From contig JAILNL010000071.1 in NCBI GenBank assembly GCA_024691625.1, forward strand, positions 1 through 10,346: 10,346 nt of DNA, given 5' to 3'. Both the position numbers and the translations under genes were made by a program. The notes below the pieces were generated by a model, which worked only from the letters and a program-made list of their open reading frames with translations, did no database searches and was not told the origin of the DNA. Below, piece by piece: positions 1 to 7,693 of the stretch (within the stretch, counting starts at the first letter, position 1; every line of letters starts with the position of its first letter). Source of the DNA: Schwartzia sp. (in: firmicutes). GTDB lineage: Bacteria > Bacillota > Negativicutes > Selenomonadales > Selenomonadaceae.

Positions 1-206
1 TTCTGTATATGTATAGCTCCTGAAATAAGAATATAGATATATGCAGGGCGGTCTCCCTCATGGAAAACCGCTCCGCTCTCTTCATATACCAGTTCTTTTG
101 CGCTGCTTGACGCTATGAAATTTTCCAGTTCATCTTCACTCAGTCCCGCAACCAGCGGATTTTTCCCGAGAATCTCTGACAGAATCTGTCTTCTTTCATT
201 CGTCAT
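1..206 (-). CDS. Crp/Fnr-family transcriptional regulator (HcpR-like), N-terminal part only
   Basis: The gene starts at an ATG (206-204) and leaves the window at its left edge after 68 codons. The visible part is the front of a cyclic-nucleotide-binding-type sensor domain. It opens with NPLVAGLSEDEL (residues 16-27) and continues with VFHEGDRPAYIYILISGAIHIQ-like sequence (residues 47-68), the Gly-Asp-X-X-X-Tyr-X-Tyr and Ile-Ser-Gly pattern of Crp/Fnr proteins. The C-terminal helix-turn-helix is not in the window. The start is supported by a GAAAGG element about ten bases upstream, in the 16-nt gap after the hcp stop codon, so the two genes are almost certainly co-transcribed. Crp/Fnr regulators next to hcp are often HcpR, a nitrosative-stress activator of hcp. 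That assignment is inferred from context; the ligand (haem, cluster or other) cannot be told from this fragment. Confidence 0.85.
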   Translation of the reverse strand, partial: MTNERRQILSEILGKNPLVAGLSEDELENFIASSSAKELVYEESGAVFHEGDRPAYIYILISGAIHIQ

Positions 207-222
207 AGCATTCGCCCTTTCA

Positions 223-1854
223 TCAGCCTAAAAGTGTTTTTATATCCGACTCAACATCTGTTATTCCGCCAATACCGAAATTTTCCACCAGCACATTGGC
301 TACGTTCGGTGAAAGGAATGCAGGCAGTGTCGGACCGAGATGAATATTTTTTACTCCAAGGTGCAGCAGTGCCAAAAGAACAATAACAGCCTTCTGCTCA
401 TACCATGAAATGTTATAAACAATCGGAAGCTCATTGATATCATCAAGTCCGAATACTTCCTTCAGCTTCAGTGCAATAAGTGCGAGAGAATAGGAATCAT
501 TGCACTGTCCCGCATCAAGCACACGGGGGATTCCTCCGATATCGCCCAAAGGCAGCTTGATATATTTATACTTTGCACACCCTGCCGTGAGAATAACCGT
601 ATCCTTCGGCAGAGCCTTTGCAAAATCCTCGTAATAGCTGCGGGATTTCATTCTGCCGTCACAGCCTGCCATTACGACAAATTTCTTTATCGCGCCTGAT
701 TTAACAGCCTCAACAACCTTGTCAGCGAGTGCAAATACCTGTTCATGGGCAAAGCCGCCGACTATAGTGCCGTGCTCAAGCTCCTTAGGCGGCCGACATT
801 TTTTAGCCAGCTCAATAATCTGAGTGAAATCCTTTTTTCCGTCCTTCGCATCAATATGCACACAGCCCGGCACACCTGTTGCTCCCGTAGTGAAAAGACG
901 TGCCTTGTATGACTCATTCGGCGGAACAACACAGTTTGTCGTCATCAGTATCGGACCGCCAAAGGCCTCGAACTCCTCCTTCTGCTTCCACCACGCATTT
1001 CCGTAGTTCCCTGCAAAATGAGGATATTTTTTGAATTTCGGATAGTAATGCGCCGGAAGCATCTCGCCGTGAGTATAGACATCTACACCCGTTCCGGCAG
1101 TCTGCTCCAGAAGCATTTCCAAATCAAGGAGGTCATGACCTGAAATCAGTATGCCCGGATTATTACGGACACCTGTATCAACGGAAGTAATTTCCGGGTT
1201 GCCGTATGCTTCAGTATTCGCCGAGTCAAGAAGTTCCATGGCCTTTACGCCCTGCTCACCTGCAGCAAGCGCAAGTCCTGTAAGAGCCTCTGCCCCGATG
1301 CTGTCATCCAAAAGCTTTGCAAGCGCCGCCTGCTGAAAAGCGTCGATGGTTTCGTCCTCTTTTCCAAGCACGTTCGCATGCTTCATATACGCAGACAGGC
1401 CCTTGAGTCCATAGGTGATAAGCTCACGCAGGCTTCTGATATCCTCGTTTTCCGTGCGAAGAACGCCGACTGTTACCGCCTTTGCGGCAAATGCTTCCCT
1501 TGAAGCAGACCATACCGCGGCATCAGGCAGTCCGTTTTTATCCGTCAGCAGCCCTACAAGCTCGTTTCGCACAGCCATTGTCTTTTCAATACGGCTGATA
1601 ATATCATCACGGTCGAAATTTGCATTCGTTATGGTAACAAAAAGATTAAGCGTTACCAGGTGATTGACTTCGCGGGAAACCTTCTTTCCTTCCTCGCGGA
1701 GACGTGTCGCAACAGCTCCAAGTCCCTTAGTTACATATACAAGCAAATCTTGCATGGCCGCCACATCAGGAGATTTACCGCAGACGCCCATGAGCGTACA
1801 GCCTTTTCCTCCTGCTGTCTCCTGACACTGATAGCAAAACATTTTATTCTCCAC
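223..1854 (-). CDS. hcp: Hydroxylamine reductase / hybrid cluster protein, class I
   Basis: This is Hcp, a cytoplasmic Fe-S protein with a 4Fe-4S cluster and a hybrid Fe-S-O cluster. It reduces hydroxylamine in vitro and is implicated in nitric oxide detoxification in anaerobes. Counting from the GTG start (543 aa), the N-terminal cysteines are C7, C10, C19 and C25 (C-X2-C-X8-C-X5-C, class I). All hybrid-cluster ligand positions are present: H240, E264, C308, C398 (the persulfide position), C426, C451, E486 and K488. Length and spacing match class I enzymes, without the internal deletion of class III. I chose GTG at 1854 because AGGAGGA (1861-1867) lies six bases upstream, giving [14 protein letters not shown] longer reading from 1878 would place that binding site inside the gene, and an ATG at 1842 with a weaker GGAG is the alternative. 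The Crp/Fnr regulator follows after 16 nt. A palindromic operator and -10 box lie upstream, pointing to activator control. Confidence 0.96.
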   Translation of the reverse strand: MENKMFCYQCQETAGGKGCTLMGVCGKSPDVAAMQDLLVYVTKGLGAVATRLREEGKKVSREVNHLVTLNLFVTITNANFDRDDIISRIEKTMAVRNELVGLLTDKNGLPDAAVWSASREAFAAKAVTVGVLRTENEDIRSLRELITYGLKGLSAYMKHANVLGKEDETIDAFQQAALAKLLDDSIGAEALTGLALAAGEQGVKAMELLDSANTEAYGNPEITSVDTGVRNNPGILISGHDLLDLEMLLEQTAGTGVDVYTHGEMLPAHYYPKFKKYPHFAGNYGNAWWKQKEEFEAFGGPILMTTNCVVPPNESYKARLFTTGATGVPGCVHIDAKDGKKDFTQIIELAKKCRPPKELEHGTIVGGFAHEQVFALADKVVEAVKSGAIKKFVVMAGCDGRMKSRSYYEDFAKALPKDTVILTAGCAKYKYIKLPLGDIGGIPRVLDAGQCNDSYSLALIALKLKEVFGLDDINELPIVYNISWYEQKAVIVLLALLHLGVKNIHLGPTLPAFLSPNVANVLVENFGIGGITDVESDIKTLLG

Positions 1855-1860
1855 AAAAAT

Positions 1861-1867
1861 TCCTCCT
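1861..1867 (-). promoter_or_regulatory. Ribosome binding site deciding the hcp start
   Basis: On the minus strand this reads AGGAGGA, six bases before GTG at 1854-1852. The spacing favours the GTG start over the upstream ATG at 1878 and the downstream ATG at 1842. Confidence 0.8.
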
Positions 1868-1894
1868 GTTAAATACATGATTCATTCTATGGAG

Positions 1895-1900
1895 AGTATA
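1895..1900 (-). promoter_or_regulatory. hcp: Predicted -10 box of hcp
   Basis: The minus strand reads TATACT here, about 40 bases before the hcp start codon. The hexamer 17 bases upstream (GGAATT, 1918-1923) is a poor -35 element and overlaps the inverted repeat at 1922-1939. A weak -35 covered by an activator site is the usual look of a class II Crp/Fnr-dependent promoter. The expected transcription start is near 1888. Confidence 0.6.
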
Positions 1901-1921
1901 TATTTTTATGCCATATAAATT

Positions 1922-1939
1922 CCGTACCATTTGTTACGG
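1922..1939 (-). promoter_or_regulatory. Inverted repeat, candidate Crp/Fnr-type operator of hcp
   Basis: The plus strand reads CCGTACC-ATTT-GTTACGG: two 7-bp arms matching at six of seven positions around a 4-bp spacer. The 7-4-7 layout is that of Crp/Fnr dimer sites. Its centre (1930.5) lies about 42 bp before the transcription start predicted from the TATACT box, the class II activator position. The regulator encoded downstream of hcp is the obvious candidate to bind it. It could instead be a weak hairpin behind the preceding gene, but no good T-run follows it. Confidence 0.6.
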
Positions 1940-1956
1940 GCAGAAAAATTTTTTAA

Positions 1957-3357
1957 CTAATCTTTGCCGCCGGCAATCCCGCGAAACAATCCCTGCTCAA
2001 GCTTTTCAACGTCCAGATTCGAATAGTTCAGCACAAAAATATGCTCGGCATCGGGATGCTCACCTTCGTAATACGCCGCCAACGGACGCATATGTATACC
2101 CATGTTTTCCAGCCGCTCAACAATCTCCGCGTCACTCTGCCGTGTATTGAACCGCAGAAGAAAATGAAGTCCTGAGCCTCGTTCAATTATAGAGAGCCTT
2201 TTTGCATTCTCGGATGAACGCAGCAGGGACAAAAGCTCTTCTCTCCTGCGTCGGTAAATATTTCTCATGCGGTTTATATGCTTTTCAAAATACCCGTCCC
2301 CAATGAACCGCGCCAGAGTATACTGCTCGAAGTTCGAGACAGTACAGTTGTAAAATCCGACCTTTTCAAAGAAGGGTTTTACCATATTCGCAGGCAGCAC
2401 CATATAGCTTATACGGATAGTAGGCGTGAGACTCTTACTGAAGGTATTCATGTATATAACGCGTCCTGCCGCGTCTATACTCATGAGCGTAGGTATAGGA
2501 CGCCCCGTCATTCGGAACTCGCTGTCGTAATCATCCTCGATAATGCAGCGCCCCGGTTTGCGGTTCGCCCACGCAAGAAGCTCATATCTGCGGCTTACAG
2601 GCATGATGATTCCCGTAGGAAAATGATGCGACGGGCTGATATGAAGAATATCCGTCCCGCACCGTTCCACCTCATCAAGACGGACCCCCTGTGTGTCCAT
2701 ATCTGCCGCAGCACATACAGCCCCGTTGCTTTTATACACCTTACGGATACGGTCATAGCCCGGATTTTCGACACAGAAAATCTTGTCCCTGCCGAAAAAC
2801 TTCACAAGCAGACTGTACAAATACTCCGTTCCCGCACCGATTACTATCTGCTCGGGTGACACAACAAGCCCCCGAAAGCTGCGCAGATGGTCTGCTATTG
2901 CCTGTCTCAGCGCCAAAACTCCGCCGCTGGGCGAGCGCATCAAAAGCTCGTCAGATGCCTCACTTACCACCTGACGTAAAAGTCTTGTCCATATTGCGAA
3001 GGGAAAATCCTCCGCACGCATTGTATTCGCCGTAAAATCAATCTTCCATGCCTTTGCCTCAGTCTGCGGCAGCTCAGGAACTTCCGCAGGCTTCGCCTGA
3101 ACCGGCATTTTTTCAAGAGTCTCCGTAACGAAAAAACCCTTCTTCGGTGCAGAACGGCAGTATCCTTCCGCTGTAAGCTGCCCGTAGGCATTTTCCACGG
3201 TTATCGTGCTTATACCGAGATTACGTGCCAAAGTTCTCTTCGACGGCAGCTTTTCACCCGGGGTGAGACGCCCCGCAAGTATATCATCACGAATGCATCG
3301 GTAAAGATGCTCATAAAGAGGAATTTTCCCCGTATTCTCAAATGAATATGTCAGCAT
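1957..3357 (-). CDS. MocR-family (GntR/aminotransferase) transcriptional regulator
   Basis: This is a 466-residue regulator of the MocR/PdxR type: a GntR winged helix-turn-helix joined to an aminotransferase class I fold that binds pyridoxal phosphate as an effector rather than as a metabolic enzyme. The DNA-binding domain spans about residues 10-78 (IPLYEHLYRCIRDDILAGRL, then LPSKRTLARNLGIS). The linker runs to about residue 105. The aminotransferase part has ENPGY (197-201), EDDYDSEFR (274-282, with the cofactor-binding Asp and Tyr) and FSKSL with the Schiff-base Lys308, followed by Arg315. These are standard MocR motifs, and the length is typical. The start codon lies 2 nt after the stop of the upstream EAL gene, with GAGG inside that gene's end, so the two are translationally linked. 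No vitamin B6 gene is adjacent, so the regulated target is unknown; the EAL gene or hcp are candidates by position only. Confidence 0.93.
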   Translation of the reverse strand: MLTYSFENTGKIPLYEHLYRCIRDDILAGRLTPGEKLPSKRTLARNLGISTITVENAYGQLTAEGYCRSAPKKGFFVTETLEKMPVQAKPAEVPELPQTEAKAWKIDFTANTMRAEDFPFAIWTRLLRQVVSEASDELLMRSPSGGVLALRQAIADHLRSFRGLVVSPEQIVIGAGTEYLYSLLVKFFGRDKIFCVENPGYDRIRKVYKSNGAVCAAADMDTQGVRLDEVERCGTDILHISPSHHFPTGIIMPVSRRYELLAWANRKPGRCIIEDDYDSEFRMTGRPIPTLMSIDAAGRVIYMNTFSKSLTPTIRISYMVLPANMVKPFFEKVGFYNCTVSNFEQYTLARFIGDGYFEKHINRMRNIYRRRREELLSLLRSSENAKRLSIIERGSGLHFLLRFNTRQSDAEIVERLENMGIHMRPLAAYYEGEHPDAEHIFVLNYSNLDVEKLEQGLFRGIAGGKD

Positions 3358-3359
3358 CG

Positions 3360-6200
3360 TTACGCCTCATTTCCCCTGTGAAATGCGTGGGGCGCACGGC
3401 GTATCATCTGCATGACAAGGCTGTCCGAATGCGGCATAAGAAGCACAGTGTACTGATTCCACACATAAGGACTATCCGTTGTCCTGCGGCGGCGGAACTC
3501 CTCGGAGAGATACCCTGCTTCTGCCTCTTCAATGCGGCTTATTAGAGTACTCGGCTCAGAAAAAGCAAGGTAAGCCTCCAAGTCATCAGGGTGGATAAAC
3601 ATGCTTGCGTAAAGGTTGCGGCTTTCCAACAGATTATTGTGACGGTCAGACTCTCCCTCGCAGAAGGCTCCGTTGCTGATTATCCGCTCCACATAATCCT
3701 CGTCAAAATGAATAAGGCTGACCTCATCGTAGCTCATAGCCATCGCCATAAGATACCGGTTGAACCGCGCTATTTTTTTCGTATCCGCATGAACGGTCAT
3801 CGTTTCCAGCGAAACAACAATCATATACTTTTCATCCAGACGGGATATCGCCTTTGATATGAATTGCATATATTTCCCGTCTACTGCATAAGTAAACTCC
3901 TCCTGCGCTCCGCTGGCAGCCGTACGAACGGCAAAGCTGTGATACATTCTTCCCGCAGGAGTATGTTGATCATTCATCACAGCCTCCGCCTCTCGGAGAG
4001 ACACCACCCCTATCTCCGCAAGAGACTGCTTAAACGCATCGTTTGCGAACAGAAAGGTCTGAGTCGTCCCGTCGAACAAGATAAGCGCCATAGACCGGTC
4101 TGTCTGAAAATCCACTGTCCCCAGCGCGCGGCAGAACACCCTCTCCTCTGCGTTCATAAGCGGCATCTGCCGTTCATTGAGCAACGCTATCGTCTCCCGA
4201 ATAGGCTGAGGCCGTCCTATTAAATACCCCTGCACGAACTGGCATCCGATATCCCGCAGGAAATCCATCTGTTCCTGTGTCTCTACGCCCTCAGCCAGCG
4301 TATGAATACCTATCTCCTTCGCCATACTGACAATAGCACGTAGAATATCCTTGGACCTCTGGTCGAATTTCGACAGAAAGACCATATCTATCTTCAGCGC
4401 GTCAAAATCATAATCCTTAAGCACGTTAAGAGACGAATATCCGCTTCCGAAATCATCCATCCAGACCTCATAGCCTGCCTGATGGAATCTGACCACCTGC
4501 TCCTTGATATAAGTATTAGCCGCAAAAAGACTCTCCGTTATCTCTATGTGAAGCATCGAGCGGTCGATGTTTTCTGCCTTCACCGCATCCTCAATGATTT
4601 GAAAAATATCACATGAAACAAAATCGAGCCTTGAAAGATTGAAAGAAACCGGCACTACGGTTTTACCCTCATCCATTGCTTCACGCATTTCCCTGCACAC
4701 ATGTAGAATCATGTATGAATCCAGCTTGTGGATTTGATGTGATGACTCAAGGGCGCCTATAAAAACGCCCGGGTGCAGGAGCCCATACTCGGGATCATTC
4801 CATCTCGCAAGAGCTTCAAAACTGTATACGCGTTTGGAAAGCGTGCAGGCAACAGGCTGATAATAGACCTCAATCCAACCGTTATCAATAGCCTCATCAA
4901 CATGGGATGCCACATAATGCTGCAGCGTATCCATCTCCTGCATGGCAGGCTCATAAAAACAACAGAATTTTGACGAATCAAACTGTATCCATTTGCGTGC
5001 GAGCTGCGCCTTTTCGCAGGCGGCAATGATTCCCTCATCACGGTCCTTCATCTCATAAATACCGACCTTGAGCTGTATCGTCGGACCGAAATCCGAACCG
5101 AGGATATCCCGGCACACCGATGCCACCTCATCCTCAAGGTTGTCCTTCGTGCTCAGCACCACAAAATGGTCATCATAAAAACGGCAGACAAACTCACCTT
5201 TGAAATGCTCACGGATAACATCAGCGCACTGCCTCAAAAGCGTGTCTCCTGCATCATAGCCAAAAAGATAGTTGTACTCCTTAAAATCACATATATCGAA
5301 AAAAAGCACACTGAATTTTTTCGGGCCCGGCATCAAAGAACAAAGCTCCTTCTCTCCGTGAACCCTGAGATAATTCAGAGACGGCAGCGCCGTCAGCTCG
5401 TCTATCAACTGTCTGTCCTCACGATCTGCAAGCATCAGCACACATGCTTCACGCCCCTGCCATTCCGTCCTTGATGCATGAAAAATCACGGCCTTGTTTT
5501 CATCTGGCAGCATCAGGGTGAACTTGCCCCGTTCAATCATCTCAGCAGCTGAATAAGGAAACGCATCAATTCCCAGATATTCCTCTATAGAAACACCGTT
5601 GCCATAGCCGGGAGGAGGCGCGATTATCTTCCTCATGCGCTCGTTTGCATAAAAAAGCTCATGGGTTTCAACATCAAAAATCACAACTGCTTCATCGTAT
5701 CGGGCAAGACTTTCAAAGAAAGTACGGTTCATGAGATCCTCCTGCGCCCGATCCATCTCATTCGCCGTAGTCACGTCATCGTAATACACGATGGCGTAGC
5801 GAGTCCCGTCCGTCATAGTATGATGATAGCCACGGGCGTGAATAACAGACCAGCCCTTACGTACAGGCATCTGTTCCCTATAGGTCACATCGTACACACT
5901 GCTTCTGCCCATGGCAAAATCCCGCGCCGCTTTTATGATACGGTCGCGGTCATCCGGGTGCACATACCGATACATATCCTCGTTATAAAAATCAATCATA
6001 TCCTCACGATTCTTGATACCATGTCCCATATACTCCAGAATCGCGTCCGATACGAAAATCGTTACTACTTTATTGTCCACAAACTGATAAATCGCAAGTG
6101 GTATATCAATCTGCGTGAGTACCGACAGATAATCGTCACATTTTTCTCCGAAAAGTCTCGGAGCTTTGTTTTCGTTTTCCATTGCATTATATCCCTTCAT
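3360..6200 (-). CDS. PAS-PAS-GGDEF(degenerate)-EAL-PAS-PAS cyclic-di-GMP phosphodiesterase
   Basis: This large (946 aa) soluble signalling protein has no signal peptide or membrane segment. In order it shows a PAS_3-like domain (about 30-145, with YVHPDDRDRI at 79-88), a second PAS-like domain (about 160-260), a GGDEF-fold domain (about 268-415), an EAL domain (about 430-675) and two further PAS-like domains (about 697-800 and 812-935, the last with FIHPDD). The GGDEF signature is replaced by YDDHF (342-346), so cyclase activity is unlikely. The EAL catalytic set looks intact: E462-A-L, N521, E553, E556 (EITES), D582-D583 (DDFGSGYSSL), K603, E637 (AEGVET) and Q657. It is therefore probably an active phosphodiesterase hydrolysing cyclic di-GMP to pGpG, under control of unknown small-molecule or redox signals. 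The start at 6200 and an ATG six codons later (6182) have comparable weak ribosome binding sites. It is followed after 2 nt by the MocR gene. Confidence 0.93.
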   Translation of the reverse strand: MKGYNAMENENKAPRLFGEKCDDYLSVLTQIDIPLAIYQFVDNKVVTIFVSDAILEYMGHGIKNREDMIDFYNEDMYRYVHPDDRDRIIKAARDFAMGRSSVYDVTYREQMPVRKGWSVIHARGYHHTMTDGTRYAIVYYDDVTTANEMDRAQEDLMNRTFFESLARYDEAVVIFDVETHELFYANERMRKIIAPPPGYGNGVSIEEYLGIDAFPYSAAEMIERGKFTLMLPDENKAVIFHASRTEWQGREACVLMLADREDRQLIDELTALPSLNYLRVHGEKELCSLMPGPKKFSVLFFDICDFKEYNYLFGYDAGDTLLRQCADVIREHFKGEFVCRFYDDHFVVLSTKDNLEDEVASVCRDILGSDFGPTIQLKVGIYEMKDRDEGIIAACEKAQLARKWIQFDSSKFCCFYEPAMQEMDTLQHYVASHVDEAIDNGWIEVYYQPVACTLSKRVYSFEALARWNDPEYGLLHPGVFIGALESSHQIHKLDSYMILHVCREMREAMDEGKTVVPVSFNLSRLDFVSCDIFQIIEDAVKAENIDRSMLHIEITESLFAANTYIKEQVVRFHQAGYEVWMDDFGSGYSSLNVLKDYDFDALKIDMVFLSKFDQRSKDILRAIVSMAKEIGIHTLAEGVETQEQMDFLRDIGCQFVQGYLIGRPQPIRETIALLNERQMPLMNAEERVFCRALGTVDFQTDRSMALILFDGTTQTFLFANDAFKQSLAEIGVVSLREAEAVMNDQHTPAGRMYHSFAVRTAASGAQEEFTYAVDGKYMQFISKAISRLDEKYMIVVSLETMTVHADTKKIARFNRYLMAMAMSYDEVSLIHFDEDYVERIISNGAFCEGESDRHNNLLESRNLYASMFIHPDDLEAYLAFSEPSTLISRIEEAEAGYLSEEFRRRRTTDSPYVWNQYTVLLMPHSDSLVMQMIRRAPHAFHRGNEA

Positions 6201-6222
6201 AAGAGGTCTGCCTTCATTGTTT

Positions 6223-6253
6223 GTATTGTCACCCTATACGGCTGGTATTGTCA
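6223..6253. repeat. Pair of 9-bp direct repeats, possible tandem operator
   Basis: GTATTGTCA occurs at 6223-6231 and again at 6245-6253, a period of 22 bp or about two helical turns. Read on the minus strand, towards the EAL gene, the distal copy gives TTGACA, a perfect -35 hexamer, and the proximal copy gives GACAAT at 18-bp spacing, a mediocre -10. So the repeats may be a regulator site, the EAL promoter, or both. Confidence 0.4.
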
Positions 6254-6407
6254 ATTTTGTATATACTTTTTTCATTAAAATGCCAGAATACTGATTTTCT
6301 CTGCTATATGAAAATAAAATTTATTGTTATCGTTATTACTGTTCAATACAAGTATACTTTATCTGCCGGCACTTTTATTAAATATAAATAAACTTTCTAT
6401 ATTTTCG

Positions 6408-6437
6408 TTGATATATGCCATACTCAACATATATAAT
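6408..6437 (+). promoter_or_regulatory. Sigma-A-type promoter of the peroxide-reduction operon
   Basis: The -35 element TTGATA (6408-6413) and -10 element TATAAT (6432-6437) are separated by 18 bp, upstream of the reductase gene. The predicted start near 6444 leaves a 60-base leader ending in AAGGAG (6493-6498). The spacer is overlapped by a 7-bp inverted repeat, ATATATG (6411-6417) and CATATAT (6429-6435), which could be an operator but is low in complexity. Confidence 0.65.
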
Positions 6438-6503
6438 AAAAATTGTAAAAGAGTATTTTTAAAAACAACAATAATATGTTTTAATCTGCAGAAAGGAGCG
6501 CTT

Positions 6504-7448
6504 ATGGATAAACCACGCACGCACAAAAACGTCGTCATCATAGGTGCAGGTATGGCAGGATTAACCGCAGCCCTATACGCGGGGCGGATGAATTTTTCCG
6601 TGCTTGTCCTTGAAAACGGTATCGTCGGCGGACAGATTGCCAATGCTACAGGCATCGAAAACTATCCGGGCTTCACAAAGGTCTCAGGCAGTGAGCTTAT
6701 CGGAAACCTGCAGGCACAGGCAGAAAACTTCGGTGCGGTTATCGACGAATTTGACCCGATACAAAAGGTCAGGCTTAATGCAACGCCAAAAATCATTGAA
6801 ACAGATGAAAACATCTACGAAGCTGATGTGGTTATTATCGCAACGGGAATGACACGCCGCAGGCTGCCGCTGGCAGAATCAGGCAAATACGAAAATAAAG
6901 GCGTGCATTACTGCGAGCTTTGCGACGGACACATGTATCAGGATAAAACAATCGCCGTAGTAGGCGGCGGAAACGCCGCAGTAGATGCAGCAAACTTCCT
7001 GACAAAATACGCAAAAAGGCTGTATCTCATTCACCGCTCGCAGCTCCGCGCCGATGAAGTCTCCCGACAGCGGCTTAAAGAGAATGATAAGGCAGAGATT
7101 CTTCTTGATACGGAAATAGAAGCTCTCCACGGTGACGGACGACTGGAAAGCATAGATGTCCTTAACAAAGCCACAGGTGAAACTTCAACTCTTTCTGTTG
7201 ACGGTATATTCGTGAATATCGGAGTTGAACCGAACACGGCACTGTTTGCCGAGGAGCTTGGAATTGGCGGCGGGCGCATTCTTGCCGGTGAAGACTGCAG
7301 GACTAAAATTCCAGGTGTTTTTGCCGCAGGAGATATTCGCGAAAAAGAAATACGCCAGCTAACCACGGCAGCCTCTGACGGAACAACAGCCGCTTTATTG
7401 GCGGAAAAATATATTAACGGCTTAAAAGGAGGAAACCCATCATGGTAA
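6504..7448 (+). CDS. Thioredoxin reductase-like NAD(P)H:disulfide oxidoreductase
   Basis: This is a 314-residue low-Mr thioredoxin reductase-type flavoprotein that passes electrons from a pyridine nucleotide through FAD and a redox disulfide to a small thiol protein. The FAD motif GAGMAG is at 14-19, GGQIANATGIENYPGF at about 42-57, the redox pair C137-E-L-C140 followed by DG, the nucleotide-binding GGGNAAVDAA at 154-163, and the second FAD motif AAGD at 274-277. The loop usually written HRRxxxR reads HRSQLR (177-182): one arginine is gone and the loop is one residue shorter. NADPH preference is therefore doubtful and NADH is plausible. I chose ATG 6504 because AAGGAG lies five bases upstream and the GxGxxG fold begins at once. 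The last seven bases overlap the glutaredoxin-like gene, whose ribosome binding site lies inside this one. Its partner is probably that protein rather than a classical thioredoxin. Loosely it would be called trxB. Confidence 0.92.
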   Translation: MDKPRTHKNVVIIGAGMAGLTAALYAGRMNFSVLVLENGIVGGQIANATGIENYPGFTKVSGSELIGNLQAQAENFGAVIDEFDPIQKVRLNATPKIIETDENIYEADVVIIATGMTRRRLPLAESGKYENKGVHYCELCDGHMYQDKTIAVVGGGNAAVDAANFLTKYAKRLYLIHRSQLRADEVSRQRLKENDKAEILLDTEIEALHGDGRLESIDVLNKATGETSTLSVDGIFVNIGVEPNTALFAEELGIGGGRILAGEDCRTKIPGVFAAGDIREKEIRQLTTAASDGTTAALLAEKYINGLKGGNPSW

Positions 7449-7672
7449 AAGTATATTCAATCACCCAATGTCCCTGGTGCGACAAGGTAAAAAAATACCT
7501 CAAAAGCAAGAACGTCGCTTTTGAGGAGCACAATATCGAAGAAAACGAAGCGGACCGGGAGGCCTGCTACAAGCTGACCGGAGACCTTGTTGTTCCTATC
7601 ACTACAGTCAACGATAAAGACTATGTCCTTAGCTTTGACAAAGAAAAGCTCGATGCGATGCTCGGACTTTGA
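7442..7672 (+). CDS. Glutaredoxin-like thiol-disulfide carrier (CPWC)
   Basis: This small (76 aa) cytosolic glutaredoxin/NrdH-type protein has the dithiol motif C10-P-W-C13 right after the first strand and a Val-Pro pair (VVPITTV), the cis-proline loop of the thioredoxin fold. It probably accepts electrons from the flavoprotein encoded just upstream and reduces the peroxidase encoded just downstream. The start ATG lies inside the last codons of the reductase gene (overlap ATGGTAA) with AAGGAGG (7426-7432) nine bases ahead, a translationally coupled arrangement. A comparable pair of an NADH-dependent reductase and a glutaredoxin homologue (Cp34/Cp9) is known from Clostridium pasteurianum. The glutathione-binding residues of true glutaredoxins are not obvious, so dependence on glutathione is unlikely. 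An NrdH role for ribonucleotide reductase is possible, but no nrd gene is near. Confidence 0.9.
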   Translation: MVKVYSITQCPWCDKVKKYLKSKNVAFEEHNIEENEADREACYKLTGDLVVPITTVNDKDYVLSFDKEKLDAMLGL

Positions 7673-7693
7673 CAGACAGAAAGGAGTACTTAT

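Larger units (their letters stand above)
6201..6503. other. Divergent AT-rich intergenic region
   Basis: This 303-bp stretch separates the divergent EAL and thioredoxin reductase genes. It contains a good promoter for the right-hand operon, a pair of 9-bp direct repeats close to the EAL gene, and a short inverted repeat inside the right-hand promoter. A second TATACT (6353-6358) has no matching -35 at normal spacing. I see no small gene with a convincing ribosome binding site here. An open frame running into the reductase gene from 6324 lacks one and is too AT-rich to be protein-coding. Confidence 0.7.

Noticed and set aside
1922..1939. The inverted repeat read as an intrinsic terminator of the MocR gene
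   Set aside because: The stem has only seven pairs with one mismatch and is followed by AATTTATAT rather than a T-run. Its position relative to the hcp -10 box fits an operator better.
2278..2859. A 193-codon plus-strand open frame within the MocR gene
   Set aside because: It is antisense to the conserved aminotransferase domain and shows no recognisable domain.
6183..6192. TATAAT on the minus strand just inside the EAL gene start, as a -10 box
   Set aside because: There is no -35 at suitable spacing, and a transcript from it would begin inside the coding region with no later good start.
5661..6278. A 205-codon plus-strand open frame across the start of the EAL gene
   Set aside because: The opposite frame encodes recognisable PAS sequence, and this translation has no family features or convincing ribosome binding site.
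6324..6503. N-terminal extension of the thioredoxin reductase by 60 residues
   Set aside because: The extension is AT-rich low-complexity sequence containing the promoter. The ATG at 6504 has a proper AAGGAG and gives the normal family start.
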